This document shows, piece by piece, positions 25,560 through 38,599 of a DNA stretch of 64,000 bases (positions are counted from its first letter, which is position 1; each line of letters begins with the position of its first letter). The translations under genes were made by a program, and so were the position numbers. The notes under the pieces were generated by a model, which saw only the letters and a program-made list of their open reading frames with translations, ran no database searches and was not told the origin of the DNA. This DNA comes from Pelargonium tetragonum (lineage: Eukaryota > Streptophyta > Magnoliopsida > Geraniales > Geraniaceae), in contig JAYMTL010000024.1 of assembly GCA_036897445.1 (NCBI GenBank), forward strand, positions 109,991-173,990, written 5' to 3'.

Positions 25560-25586
25560 TTTGAACTTCGCCGTAATAAAGTAGCA
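25560..25586 (+). repeat. 27-bp motif R, copy 2
   Basis: Matches 24433-24459 at 25 of 27 positions. It begins ten bases after the acceptor-like end of tRNA-like sequence C. In copy 1 the bases around GTAATAAAG can form a four-pair GCTG/CAGC stem. The C in copy 2 breaks that stem, which argues against a conserved RNA hairpin. Confidence 0.8.
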
Positions 25587-26558
25587 AGCATTTTTCCCGT
25601 ATTCCCAAATGTAAAAAGCCCCTTATTGCGCGTAAAAAAGAGGCTCTAATGTAGGAAGTCTAGTCTAAACGATTTGTAGAGCCCGAGAAAACAAGTACAA
25701 AAATGAGTTTTTTTGTAAAGCCGCGTAAACAAAGTTAAGAGGGTTGTAATTCTGTATCTTCGTAAAATTTTTGTGTTAGACTAAGCGTATTTTTTATTCT
25801 GTAACTAAGGAGGGGTTTTGAAAAGCCTATATCAGCTTGTATTATGGCAATTTTTGAAAAAGGCACCGTAAAACAAAGAAATGAATAAAAATTATAAGAG
25901 TACCCCGCTAGTCCTAGACTTCCTAAACTAAAATAGAGATTAAAAATTCCAAACCCTTTTATAGAAGATTTTCTAACTGTTAAATCTTAAGTAATTAATA
26001 AATCCAAAAAGACATTATTCTCGCGAGTATAAACCTTAAATATTCCCGAGTTTCGTGGATCTGTTCCTATTTATATATATTTATAAAAGTAATCCAAGAG
26101 TTTAACTTTAAGGAGACGCAACTACCAGCAGTTATAAACTCCCTTAATTACCAAAAGAAGTATAAAATTATATAATGATACTTGTAAACTTTTGAACTGT
26201 TCCTACAAGACAAGAAGAACCCCTTAATTAACATTAACAAGAACCCAAGTAAATTTTTAAAACGAAGAATCGTATATGCAAGCCTCTAAAAAAGCGTTTT
26301 AGGCCTTGGTTTACCCGAAAAAATTTAATATAGTATATTGATTACTACAAGTAGAACTTTAATTAAGGAAAAACTTCTCAAGACTTTAGTATTAAAAGTT
26401 AATTCGCAGGAATAAAGTCTGACTTTTTTTAAATTTCATTTTTCAAGAAGTACTTTCTATAATACTATAATAACGGGTTTTGACTTTTTACAAACCTACA
26501 AACAAAAACTAAAGAAGTTTTATTAAATTTACTGACAAGGAACCTCTAAAATTCTAAT

Positions 26559-26572
26559 TACATTGCAATGTA
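26559..26572. repeat. Perfect 14-bp palindrome TACATTGCAATGTA
   Basis: Perfectly self-complementary without a loop, preceded by CTAAT, so that it also contains TAATTACATT, the first part of the dispersed 15-bp element. Possibly a changed copy of that element. Confidence 0.6.
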
Positions 26573-27634
26573 GCTTCTGGTTAAATAAAGAGTTTTTGAA
26601 GAAGGTGTAAACCAAAGTATCCTTTTTATAAAAAATTGAGTCTGCTCCTTAAATTTACCATAAAAGTAGTTTTTACATTTTTAAGGGTTAAGCTGGTAAA
26701 GTAGTTACTATTTTAGTAAAGTACATTAGGTAACTAATGATACGTTGAACTGAACGAGGGCACTCTCCTGGGTTTTTAGTTTAATTAATCTGCAATATTA
26801 GTAGAAGTTTTCCGAGCCTAAGGGCGGAGTTGAGCAAGATAGAATATTGTATAGAGTTGGGATAGATTGACAAGAGTATAACCTTTGAAATTGTCAAACT
26901 GTGGAAGATCGGGCCCGTATTCGGGGTTATGAGGTAAATAGTATTGTACTTCAAGAATTTTATTAGATAGAGTTGGGTGACCCTGCGAACACCAAAGCCT
27001 TTTTACTTAGTTATGTGTTATGTCAGGGCGCATTTAGCTACATAAGTTGTGAAAATAAAAGGGTTTCCTAGCTCCTACTTTTAAGAAAGGGACAGCCCTA
27101 CCAATAATTACAAATTAAGGGGCAAAGTTCTGTAGTTTCAGCTTATACTCTTAAGTGCTTTTAATAAGACGATAGGTATTCTAGCAAGAGGATAGGCCTT
27201 ATTACTACGTATAACTTCAGGACTTTTTAATATCTACTACAGGAATGTGTTACAAATTATTACCCAAGACTGTAACAAAAACCTAGTTAGGAGTAGCCCA
27301 AATCTATATTTACCACAAAATCCCGACATATGGATAATCCCTACTTCTTAGCTATACTTTATACCTACTAAACTAAAGCTCTATCTGGATCCTTGGTAAG
27401 TAGCTCCCTTCTAGTACCTTTATTTAAAGAAAGACTTTAGGGTCTCTTCAGCGGCTTTTTCTACCTTTAAAGTTTTGTGCTACCTGACAGGAGTACCCTT
27501 TGTAAGGTATAGCTCCTTACAGCATTTTTCCCGCTTTTACTATAATTAATTGTACGTCGTTTTAAAGGAAGTCGGGTACACCCCTAGTTTTTTTAACAAG
27601 AATACAGTTTATCTCAATTACTTTGACTTTGAAG

Positions 27635-27649
27635 AGGTAATGTAATTAA
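27635..27649 (-). repeat. Dispersed 15-bp element, copy 4 (inverted)
   Basis: On the minus strand this reads TTAATTACATTACCT, identical to copies 1-3, and continues CTTCAAAGTCAAAG. Proves the family is present in both orientations. Confidence 0.8.
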
Positions 27650-28525
27650 TCTAAAACTTTCCAGATTTCAACTAGGATCAGGATACCCATTATTAAAAGA
27701 AAGGCTCGTACTTATGTCTCTTTGTATTGTAACCTTTCTATAACTCACGCTTAATAAAGGTATATAGCTTTACTCCTAAAGCAACACCGAGTACTTGCAT
27801 TCAGAAAAAGATGCTATTTGATTTAACTTATAGATCTAGGTTTTCCAGTCGACATCAAAGCTCCTAACTTAGGTATCAGATTTACAGGCGAGAACTTTAA
27901 CTTATTAGATTAGAAACATAACAAGTAAAGGCAGATTCTTGGTTAACTAAAATTTATTCATATTATGGACCCTATATCAAATTAACTCAGAATTCCTTCT
28001 ACTAAAATAAAAAGCACCTCCCTTTTCCCTTTGACCAGGCTCTAAAAAAAATCTTACAGTGCTTAACACTTCTATAATATAAATTCAGGTCTAGCTCTAG
28101 TTACCCTAGACTTCTCCAGGCATCACCCCGGAAGTACTCTGTTTTAACATATCCCTAAAATCTTTGTGGGTAAAAGGATTCTTAATTTGTTAAGAATCAA
28201 AATTCTATCCGATTCAAAGGTTATCCATATAGTTCTAATGAATAGCCTTGTTAAAAAGTTCCTGAATTGCACAGTCTAACCTAGCCACTAGATTTGATCT
28301 ATAAAAGTAATGAGCAAACTAAAAACCTTAGTGCAAAGTTAAACCTTATAAAGGCATAGCATGTACTTACTCTAGTAGACCCCGCAGCGGATACCCCGGA
28401 ATCCGAAAGGGCTTTCTCGATATTGAAATTTTCAGTTTATAGAGTTTGGAGGTTATAGCTTCTAAAAGCATACTTCTATCTAACTGATATCAAGTTTTTT
28501 CTCAGGTGTTGCCTGCTCTTAAGGG

Positions 28526-28543
28526 CTTTGCGAGTTCGCAAAG
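28526..28543. repeat. Inverted repeat CTTTGCGA-GT-TCGCAAAG
   Basis: A perfect 8-bp inverted repeat with a two-base centre. No T run follows on either strand, so it does not look like a bacterial-type terminator. It could be a protein-binding site or an RNA 3'-end stabilising stem, but no gene adjoins it. Confidence 0.55.
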
Positions 28544-31500
28544 GCTCATATCTAATCTAAAAAAAAATCTGGTGTAATAAAAATTTCTTGTGTTTAGTCA
28601 CAAGTTGAGTGGAAATCCTGTACAAGATGAGATTAGGGTATTCCAATTCGGGTTGGTTATACTTACGGATTAGAAATTGGCGGTTTTACCAAAGGAACTT
28701 AACTGATATAGACTGCACGAGTTGCTGCTCTCCGAGATTCCGGAATCCCTTTCTAGTGGTTTTATAAAGATTGGTAATGAAACTTATAAAATTTTTTGAG
28801 TTCCCCTTTTTAGAAGGGTTGCTTTTTATACAGATCGGGCGGGTTTACTATATAGACATTCCAGGAACTCCTCAAACACTTAATCTTACGCCAGATGTAT
28901 TGCTGAATTCGGCATAGATACAATCTTATATGTATGAGAAAAGTGCTCGCTAGCGTATCCTTTGGCAGCTTCCTTTTTAATTAGTGTATGCCCCAGTTAG
29001 TATTAATATTATTTTACTTTGTTTATATCTTCTACTTGGCTTGGATGGAAAGTCTTTTTTGCTAGTCAGAGACTTCTAGTTTTTGGTTTTCATACGGGGC
29101 AGTCTTAGGAGAGAAAATAGACGCAAAAAACTCTAATTTTTAGACATTGTAATTTGTACTTAACTCCGAAGGGGTGGGTTGCAAAAAAAAGAATTAAATT
29201 ATTCAAGAAAAAGCTCCGGTATTTTAGACTTTATATAGGCGCCTTTTCGAACAGAATCTGTCTTAACAGTTAAAGCTTTACCGAAATATCCATATCATAA
29301 ATATTTAGTTAAAGCACAAGTATACTATTAAATTAACAAGCCCCTTTAGAAAACCCAGAGCCTGAGCTAAGACTTGTTAATGACTGGGTATAGAAAGCTA
29401 GTACATGAACATAAAAAGAGGGTGGCTTGTGTAATTGCTATGAACAAGAGGTTCCTTTAGACTTCTAGTTGTGTATTCCTGTAAAGAAAGTGATAGACAC
29501 CTGCCTTTTACCCAGCTCCCGAAATTCCCAAGAAAAATACTAAAAATACGTTCTATCGTATTAAACTAAGCACTAAAATACCTATATACTTATTCAGGGT
29601 TATTCAAATACTTTGATAAAGTAGGTTAAACCCTCCCTATTGAAGACTCGCGCAGGTAATCTTCGCCTCTAAGTTATAAGTAATTATAAATACAGCTTTT
29701 TATCTACGATAGGTTTTTTACCAAGACCAAGAGCCCTAGAATCTTTAATTGTCTTTTCTATTTACCAAAAAAGGAGGTAACTAAGAAATTTGAGAGCTTT
29801 TAATGGGCGTTTCCTATTCCTAGGAGTGCCCTAGTTTTATTTAATACACTATTTATCAAAGCAATACGACCGACCCTCTTTTGCCAAACCCTTTTCGGAG
29901 TAGTTATGAAATCTTCCCGAGGTTCGGTACTTTTTTAGGCCCTTCATAGGGGAGCTCCGCGGCAAATAAAAAATCCGGTTAAGCAGGTTTTCAAGTTATC
30001 CTCTTCTAACGCCTTGCTCAGGGGATCCTCAATCTCGTTATGCAGATTGTACAGCAAAATGAGAGTCTTAAATGTTCCTCAGTAATGGAAGTGCTGGTTT
30101 GTACAGTGAGTAGTAATCCAAGTCAAATCTCAGATGTATAAGAAATGCGAATAGGGTTACTCATTAATATCGTAGGTTCAAATCAACTTTGTCAGTCAAA
30201 AATCAAGCTTTATTTAAGTTTTACACTCACCCGAGCAATTATTAGCAAAAGAAGCTATCTAAGCTGTAACTGGGTAACACAAGTCTAAAATTTATACAAG
30301 GATTTCCGTAGAAAAATGCCTAGATCGCCCCGATTACTCAAAAGCCTAAGAAAACTAGCAAAAGTTTTAGTATATTACAGCTAACGATCTCGAACTAAGA
30401 AATAGGAATTTTACAACACTCGGTATCACTAAAGGGGGAGGGGTCCTATAAGCAATTCTTTAGCGAAGCTTTAACACCTCTCTAGTAGATCCTAACTTTA
30501 AAGGACTTTTCTCAACCCAATTTACTCGGAGTAGCTTGCTCTTATAATTATAAATCCAACAGGATTACCCCAGCATACAGCCTTAGTTAAAGTTACAAAG
30601 AGTATGAAACAAGGTAAGCAGTAGAGTAAGCTAGCAGAATGCAAGTAGGAGTATAGCTCTGAGGAAAGATATAGGTATGACTAAAAGTAAAGTTTGCCTC
30701 TAATCCGGGTTTTTCCTTTGATATTCACTGTTAAGCTTATGTATCATACAGGCCCAATCACCATGTAATCAAGTTCTCATTTATAGTAACTCTATATAAT
30801 TAAGAGTTAGCTCAAGACTAGGACTAGAGGCCGCTTTCTTTTAAATTTTAAGGAAGAACCAATATCTATAATTAGATTAGTTAAAACCCTTTCTTTCCTC
30901 AGAAGAGGAGAGGTGTTACTTATTATAATCGACAACCCGAAAAGTAAAAAAAAAAGAGGAAAACCGGCACAACTATTGCTTGTAGGAATACTTGAGTATT
31001 TAGGGATTTACTCGGCAGGAGCTTGCCCCTAACCGTCAGACCGGGTTACTTTATTTAATAGAAAAAAAGAAAATGACTACCGAACCCGACCTTTAGCTAC
31101 TGAGCGGAATTCTTACTGATATAATACAAGTCTTTGAGATCTAAAGTCTCCTTTTACTTTTATTTTAGTCCCTGTCTTAGAGAGTATAAAAGCAAACGTC
31201 ACATTGTAGTCTTAACACGGCTGCCCCTCAACTCTTAAGTTTGTAATAAATAGGGAAACCTTGCATATATTTAGAAGGGGATTTCCTAAAAGTTTGACTT
31301 CGTGGGCCCCTAACAGGGTTTAAATACGAGCTTCCCTTCCGCTCCGCGATTAAGGTACTTGTAGGAAAAATTAAGAATAACTGGTTCAGTAATTGACTTC
31401 AAAAGGTAACTACAGGATTCCTTATATAGGATTATCCGATAAGCACCCCTAAGTTCCTTTTTTACTTAATAATGCAAAATCCACTCCGTTTCCATAAAGC

Positions 31501-32053
31501 ATTCTTGCGTAGAGTCTGCCTTCTGCTGGAAACACTTTCTTTTTATTTGAGTTACAAAACTACAATTGCTGTAATAAAAGTCTCTACTTATTTCGGGGTT
31601 AGTACGATCTAGACCCTTTACCGACCTAAACTCTTGGATTACCGAGGTATATCTCTAGAAAAAAGGACCCAGTCCCGAGTAAAACAAGGTAAACTGCTCT
31701 ATAAGGAAACTTTTCACATTATAATAAAACCCTCTTTTCCTTTGAAAACTCAACCTACCTGTTTAGTAATACCAGAAAGGCAACCCTTAATGGCAGCTAG
31801 ACTTATATATACATAAGAATGAAGAATATTCTTATTGTTTTTCTCATGAAATAAAAATACATCACCCCCACTCAGCGGGGAATACGTGTTGTACTCTTTT
31901 TCTCAACACGGCTTCCATGCTTCCTCGAGCCCCTTTTATAAAATCTTGTACACCCGTATAACAGGAACTCACCCTCATTTTCAATCTAGCTCTACCCCTC
32001 ATTTATATTTAGATTTAGTCAAGGGAATCCTGCCCTATCTATTCGAGAAATAT

Positions 32054-32122
32054 ACTGTTTAGCTCGGCTCGGTAGAACCCGGTATACTACACGTTATACC
32101 CAATCGGCACATTATAAACAGT
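32054..32122 (+). other. tRNA-like fold lacking a T arm
   Basis: ACTGTTT (32054-32060) and AAACAGT (32116-32122) form a perfect 7-bp stem. Inside it, AGCTCGGCTCGGTAGAAC matches the D arm of the window's own trnW (AGTTCAGTTCGGTAGAAC) at 15 of 18 positions. Next comes GGTATA-CTACACGT-TATACC, a perfect 6-bp hairpin with an eight-base loop at the place of the anticodon arm. The last 15 bases before the closing stem contain no T-loop motif. This could be a remnant of a second trnW-like gene or an unusual minimal tRNA. The eight-base loop and the missing T arm make a working plant organelle tRNA unlikely. Confidence 0.25.
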
Positions 32123-35100
32123 TTTTTTATAACCTCTAATTAACGATTAGAACCTTGATTTAAGAGTCAACAAACGCAATTTTAACCTTTTACAGGTTTA
32201 GTAAACTACTCCTTCCAACCAAAGCGGTCTTTCTTTATATGAAATTTTATTAAACTTAGAGTAACCCGCGTTAAGCAACGGAAATCTATATGTATTTATA
32301 TAATAAGATACTCCTATATCCTATATAAAAGGGCCCCTTTAAAAGACTATTAAGAAGCTCTTGTAAGTCCACTTGCCGATATAGTAGAGGCAACCATTCT
32401 ATCAGGAGACCTAATTAGCGTATATAGGAGCGCCCTAATAAGGCCTAGGATTCAAAATTGGAACAAGGGATGATGAAGTCATCAACTTTAACCTAATATT
32501 TGTAGTTTAACTTTTCTATACTATAATCTCCGTACCTGCTCTAGGAATAGCAAAAGAAATAGAATTTAAACTCTCTTTAATAATAAGTAATAAGTTAGGA
32601 AATAGAAAGAAAAAACGGCTTAGCGATGACTTAATAGCCCCTTTTTCCAAAGTATAAACCAAAATTAGATTCAAAATTGCCATAAATTCTCACTCCATCA
32701 CTAATCGCTTAGTTCTATGTAATAAAAGAAAAATTCTACCCTTTACGGGGATATACTTAACTATACAGCCCCCCTTCAATCCCAGCAAATCCGTTATGAA
32801 CTGGGCCTAAGCTATAGAATTTGACAACACTTTTTTGACCTGCTCAAGACAATAAGGAGGAACTTGTATTTTTATTGGTCAAAGCCCTCCTTACCTAAGC
32901 TAGAAGGAGACTTAACTAAAGCTCTGAGTGGTATACTCCTTAATATACCTTGTAAAAGAAAAAAGCTTCCTAAAACTAAACCGTAGTACTCTAAAGCTAA
33001 GTAGGACTCTAATAAATAATTCAAATCCCTTTTTATAAAATATAAAGGCTAGCAGATAAATTAAGAAAAGGTTAAAACTTATATAAATTATTGCCTCAAT
33101 TGAAAGCTTAGGTACCTCAAAAGGGGTATCCTCTAGACCTGCTTAGGTTCTCATTTAAAGGGTCCTAACACCTTAGAAATTTAGGGAACACAGGATTTTT
33201 TCTGAAGGCTTTACTTTAGTGGTTAGCTTTTAGGCCAAATTAAAGTAAAAAAAACAGCAATCACTTAAATTTAGAATTTCTGCGCAAAATTCCTAGGTTC
33301 TAGAAAATGTTGTTTAGTTCCTATTGGCAAAGGAAGAACCTCCCTGACTGAGGGGCCGTTTATCTAGTTACTTACTAGACTAGAATAGGAGATTGGAAAA
33401 AGCGATTTATAATATATTTCTTTGTTCTTGGAATCTCGTCGAGGTGAAAATTTCTTTTAGTTTAGGGGTTTTTCTTATATTATAATAAATGACTTTGCTT
33501 TTGACAAGCTCCTTTCTCGGGAACGAAGAAGCAGAATAATACTCAAATACTTCCGCAGTCATCGACCCTCGGTTAATCCGCGATACAACAAAAAGTTTAA
33601 CAAAAAAGACCTGGTTTTGCTTTTAAAAGATTTTCTTATGGGTAACGAGATACCTCTCTCTTAGTATAGTAAAGCTCTCTAAGTGATAGCTAGTTTTCAG
33701 TTTCTAATATAAGAGTCCTCGTCTAAATTATATTATGAACTTAAGTCTTGCACTACTAAACCCAAATAGTCTGTACATGGATACTCTAAACGTGTCTATA
33801 TGTACATAAAACTTACTTGCACTAATCCTAAAGAAAGGAGTCCCTATTTCTTAATTTCAGAGGTAAACCCTTACTCCTAACAAGCGTGAACCCTAAGTAA
33901 ACAAAGTCTTTTTCTCTAATATGAGTAGACCTGCCTGCACTATAGTGGGAATTTTTATAGGGTTTTCTATTTCATATCAATGTATTAGGTTTTTTACCTC
34001 GACTTCCTAACTACTCAAACGTACCTTATGCTTATGAACTAGTAACTTCTCCCTACCTACTTCAATTCATTTTAATTAATAGGAGGATATTCCCTTGTTA
34101 CGATGTGTTGTTAGATTCTTTAGGAATTCCTAGGGCTTACCTCTTTAAAACTGGGGAATATGAGAAAGTAGCGGGTTCCGAAGTCTAATAACATTGCTTA
34201 GGGGCTCCCTCTATGTCCCTATTCGTACCCATAACCGGAAATTTCATTCTCTACTTATTCATCGACCGCCTTGAAAGCTTCGGATTCTCGTAAAAAGTTA
34301 CTTTATACCCTTGTTTAGTAAAAGTACTTCCAATTTCCTTGCTCGGCGAATACCCGTAAAAGCCTCTACCTAATTTAGACTTTCAATCTGTAATACTCAG
34401 AAACTTAGAAACAAGATTATAGGGGAGCGGGCAAATGCCATCCTCTTCATGATAACTCTACCCTTACTCTTACCCACAGCTATTCTATTTTGTATCTTGA
34501 TAACAGTTTTCTTACGAGCCTTAAAAGGGGCTATAAAGCAACTCCTCACATTCTTACCTCTAACTTGTTTCCTATATATATAACCCCTTATTTCAAATTT
34601 CAAAAGACCTCGTTTATTAATACCTAAAACCTTACGAAAATCCCTTGACATAAAGCACAGGAAGACCTCCTTAGGAGATCTTAGATTTTGTCTTCTAGTA
34701 TTTAATCCGTGGGGCCTTATAAAAGGAAACTCTAGACTTTATTTAAGTCTAACTTAGCTTTTAAAACTCCAGTAAAAGAAAAGGCAGATACTGCTCTAGA
34801 AATATTCTCTTAGGGTTCTCCCATGTCTTAGCGAAATCCCTAAAAGGTTAAACTTATATTTAGTTCTGGTTCATTTTTCTACCTAGCATACTGCAAGCAG
34901 TCCTCTTACGTCACTATTTATTATAAATACCTGGTCTTGGTCTGAAAAAGTAAAGTGTCCCCGCTTTTTAACTAAAATAGAAGAGAGGGTAAGGGTACAA
35001 AAAGAACCCAAAATTAGAAGTAAAGACTTTTATTATTAGAGAATTGAAGTTCCTGGGAAGTAGCTGTCTTTAGTATGATACTTTTAAAAAGGAATGTGTT

Positions 35101-36298
35101 ACAAAACTCTTGAAGAATTCTTGCGGAATTGCAACCTAGGTTTTAAACAAGCAATAAATGGCCTTGTAACTAGACGAAGCTGGTAAGCTTTGCTTTAAGA
35201 TAAGAGAGGTGTTCACAATTGTTATACAATAGGCGATTTAGATCTAAACAAATTTTATTATGAATACTCTCTTACAGTATAAAATTTCTTGTACAGATAG
35301 TTATAATAGATCTTAGAAAATGTTGATATAAAAGCTAATCAGATCCACAGCTATTGCCTGCGAAACTTTTGTTTTTGTACAAAAATTCCCGTGTTAAGCC
35401 TATTCCTTTTTACTTTTTTACAACAAGGGAAGGGCCTTGTATTAAAGTACAAAATCCCGAGATTCTTAACTAAGTTGCTCGTTTCCTCGATCCATTATTA
35501 GGAAAAATTTGTGTAGCTTGTTAGACCTACCCTATAAAATCTCAAGTGCAACTCCTCCTTATAAAAAAGGGTACCCTTGGACTCTCATTATCCTACTCCA
35601 GGAAACCTTAATCTAGTCCTAGACACCTCTCCTTTTACACTCCTTAGGAAGTGTGTTAGATTCTCCTTGAATACATATTCCCGACTCGTTAAAGAAGAAT
35701 CCACTTTACTTTAATAAGAGAAATTCCACTTGCTTTATTCAAAGCATAGCTAAGGAAAGGAGACGGGGCAGCTTCGGTAATAGGGTTCCTTTTCCTTCTA
35801 AAATTAGCTTTGTTCCGCTTAATCTAAGTCTAAGTAGACTGGAGGCTATCCCAATTGTGGGGGCTAACATGACAGATAATGCCTTAGGATACATAAATGT
35901 ATCCCCTTTTTAACTTTTTAGTCAGCAATTGGAATACTGTTGAGTATTATTAAGTACTCTATCTTACCCCCTTTCAGGTAGGATACTTGAGTAAAGATTT
36001 TATAAAAACTGCGGGGTTCCATTAATAAAGTAATCCTTTGCCTATTGTCTGAATCTAAAGCATAGAAGAGCTTTCTACTCCTTTTAAGGAACTCCACCTT
36101 CATAAGTACTGACTCACAAAAGCACAATTCTTTACCATAGGTTTCCGCGCAAAAACTCCGCTTCAATATAAGCTTTAAGAGATTTAAGGACCTTTTCGTT
36201 TTTCCACGACTAGATATAATAATTTTAAAGAAAAAGGGCTTTATATAATCACTTATAAGAAGCTACATACTACTATACTGAAATTGAGTTATTAAAAA
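32123..36298. other. Spacer, no gene seen
   Basis: No gene accepted. The frame 34397-34651 (minus, 84 codons) is strongly basic and superficially like a ribosomal protein, but no family signature was recognised. It is discussed among the rejected items. Confidence 0.5.
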
Positions 36299-36373
36299 TA
36301 GAAAGGCGCCTAAAGTTGGAAGAACGAAAGACTAAAAAGGCTTATGCCGGTGGTTCGAATCCACTTCTAGAAT
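36299..36373 (+). pseudogene. trnF: Decayed tRNA-Phe, mitochondrial type
   Basis: The 3' half is clear: T arm GGTGG-TTCGAAT-CCACT (5 of 5 pairs). Positions 36350-36369 agree without a mismatch, from memory, with the T-arm region of plant mitochondrial trnF(GAA). The anticodon region AAAGACTAAAAAGGCTT aligns without gaps with AAGGACTGAAAATCCTT, giving about three quarters identity over some 46 bases. Defects: the anticodon reads AAA instead of GAA, only two of five anticodon stem pairs remain, the D stem is broken and needs a one-base insertion to align, and the acceptor strands do not pair. The plastid trnF has a different T arm, so the relation is to the mitochondrial gene. A pseudogene is most likely; heavy RNA editing of a functional tRNA is possible but would need many changes. 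Confidence 0.6.
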
Positions 36374-38584
36374 AAATAAGGGAGGAACTTGTTAAGCATT
36401 TTCACTGGTGAAGGGGTTCAACAATTAAAGTCTCAAATATCCCCTCCTTTTTACAATACTCTCACTCTTTTAATATAATACTTCGTAATGTTTTTTATAA
36501 AGTATGCGAGAAAAAGGAATTTATAAGGAATCCACCCGATATCGGGCCCTACACTTTTGTATAGAGTTTGTGGAGTCTTTGGTATATATGGGTGGATTTT
36601 TTGTTACAGAGTTTAAAAGGACCCTGTTTATTTTGATTCCCTTTTTAATAATCCGGATACTCTAGTGAGTCAAAAGGAACCCCCTTTTTAGCTCGGCCCG
36701 GCCCCTTTGCTATTCAAGGAAGTTCTTTCGCATCTCAGAAGTATAAGAGTAATTCTGGTCTAAACAGCTGAGCTAAGAAATCTAACACAAAATAGAGTTT
36801 GAATTTCTGATATATATAAAGGAAAAGCAACTCATAATTACTAAACACGGGGAGGCTCCAAGGTACAAAAGATTTTGGCTGAAGCGAGATTTTCGTCTAC
36901 AAAACAATACGATTTCAAGGACTGGGGTTTGTACCAAGTGTTCAGGGGCCTCTTTTCTATTACGCATCAGGGGTTCGCGACTCAGAAAGAAATTTCCCAA
37001 AAAGTAGTTAATAAGTGCTCTTAATAAGGGTCTCTTGTAGTAAAATCCTAACAATGCAATTCCCAGGGGAAAAGGGTTTACCCACATTCTGGACGCACCT
37101 GCGTAAGACAAAGGGCCCTTGATTTTTCGGTTTTACTAGTGAGTTTATTATTTAAGAGTAGTATAGTACTTGGATTCTAATATACGAAAGAGACCTTTTT
37201 TTAGTTTAACATGGCAATATTCCTCAAAGGATACTAGAGATATTTGGACAATGGAATCCACAAACTAAATTGACATTACAATTACAGATAGAAGTAAGCT
37301 TTTCGCCACGAATATAGCTAATAACAAGTATTCCAAACGAGTATCCGCGACTTTAAGCCTGATCATATAAACCACCTCTATTTCCTTGGAACAGCGTTTG
37401 TTTATATATTTTATATAAAAAGAACTCACCCTAGAAAAAATTTATAGAGCGAAGTCATAAAGAACAAAACTAGGGAAAAGGGTATACCTTTCTTATTCTT
37501 TTTTGTGTTCTTGAAATTCCTTAGGATGCTTCCCGTAAGTATAGTTAGATAAATCTGAGAAGGAAATGCTTTTTTAGTTAGTAACAAGTATAAAAGAAAT
37601 ATTCCATCCATAAGGGGGGAACTTGAGTCTATTATCCTATTTGGAACCCGCTCTCTTTAGAAGAAAGATTTCCTTTATTGCAAAAGCCAGTCAAAAAAAT
37701 AAGATAAAGCAGCGCCCGGTATATATAATTTTAAAAGGAAAAAGAAAATAGATTTAGAATTGTATCTTGACTGAGGAAAGTATGCTAATGCTCAAGCAAT
37801 TTGTGCAGGTATCTAGATGAAAAGAGTAGGAAAAGCTTACTATACGGGACTGGAAAAGCCCCCTTTATAATTTGGTCAAAGGCCTCACCCTTATGAGGAA
37901 TTTTTTTGAGTAACATAAATGAATTAAACTTAATATCTGAATCCAAAGCAGAAAAGAAACCTGGGCCTAGGTAAGTATAGAGATAGTCATACAAATTCCG
38001 AAAAGTACTACACAAAATATTCTTATGCCGTTATAGAAAAGTACGGATTCCTTACATCCTTTAAAGTTAGGGAGCAGTCCACTGAATAGAAATAATACAA
38101 AACTTTGCGCTTTTTACTGCTAGCTACTTAAGATTTTTAAAATACACTGAATATTCCAATCCCATAAGCGGAGTCCTAAGTATTTCCCTTTAATAGACTT
38201 TTTTAGGTTTAGGGTAGCAGTACATCTATCCGAGTAAAGCGTGGGCCTTTTTGGCAGAAGGTGACGAGTTTCCTTAAATGCGAATAAGGGTTTCCGGGAT
38301 CAGGATATGGGCAGGCAGGGAGTAAATTATAGAAAAATGCTAGTAAGGGTTCTTCTCAGCAAGCAACCTATTTTATCTAATAAAGTAATAGGCCATGTAT
38401 TTATATCAAAGTAGGGGTGCCCTGAATGAAAAACACAAAGGGTGGTAAAGCTAGAACTTATAAAAGAAACCCTTTTTCAGCATATCTTTCCTCCAGATTA
38501 GAGAATTTTAATTAGAAGTCTTGTTCAGGTTTTAGTTTTAGTAATCCTATTTTTATATCTAGTAGAATCTTACTTTTTAACCCC

Positions 38585-38599
38585 TTAATTACATTACCT
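38585..38599 (+). repeat. Dispersed 15-bp element, copy 2
   Basis: TTAATTACATTACCT preceded by CC, as in copy 3, and followed by CTTTATTG. The 17-bp version CCTTAATTACATTACCT is shared exactly with 40693-40709, 2.1 kb away in the same orientation. Confidence 0.85.

Larger units (their letters stand above)
25587..32053. other. Spacer, no gene seen
   Basis: No gene recognised and hardly any open frames of 60 codons or more (one at 31634-31816). Listed separately are the palindrome at 26559, the inverted copy of the dispersed element at 27635, and the inverted repeat at 28526. A CGTAGGTTCAAAT at 30169 resembles a T loop, but its stem does not pair. Confidence 0.55.

Noticed and set aside
34397-34651. 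84-codon minus-strand frame, strongly basic, superficially like a ribosomal protein
   Set aside because: Many Lys and Arg but no motif of any ribosomal protein I know. The length is expected by chance, and no neighbouring ribosomal genes are present. A profile search could still rescue it.
36782-37111. 109-codon minus-strand frame
   Set aside because: No known motif, no conserved context, and mixed composition typical of a random frame.
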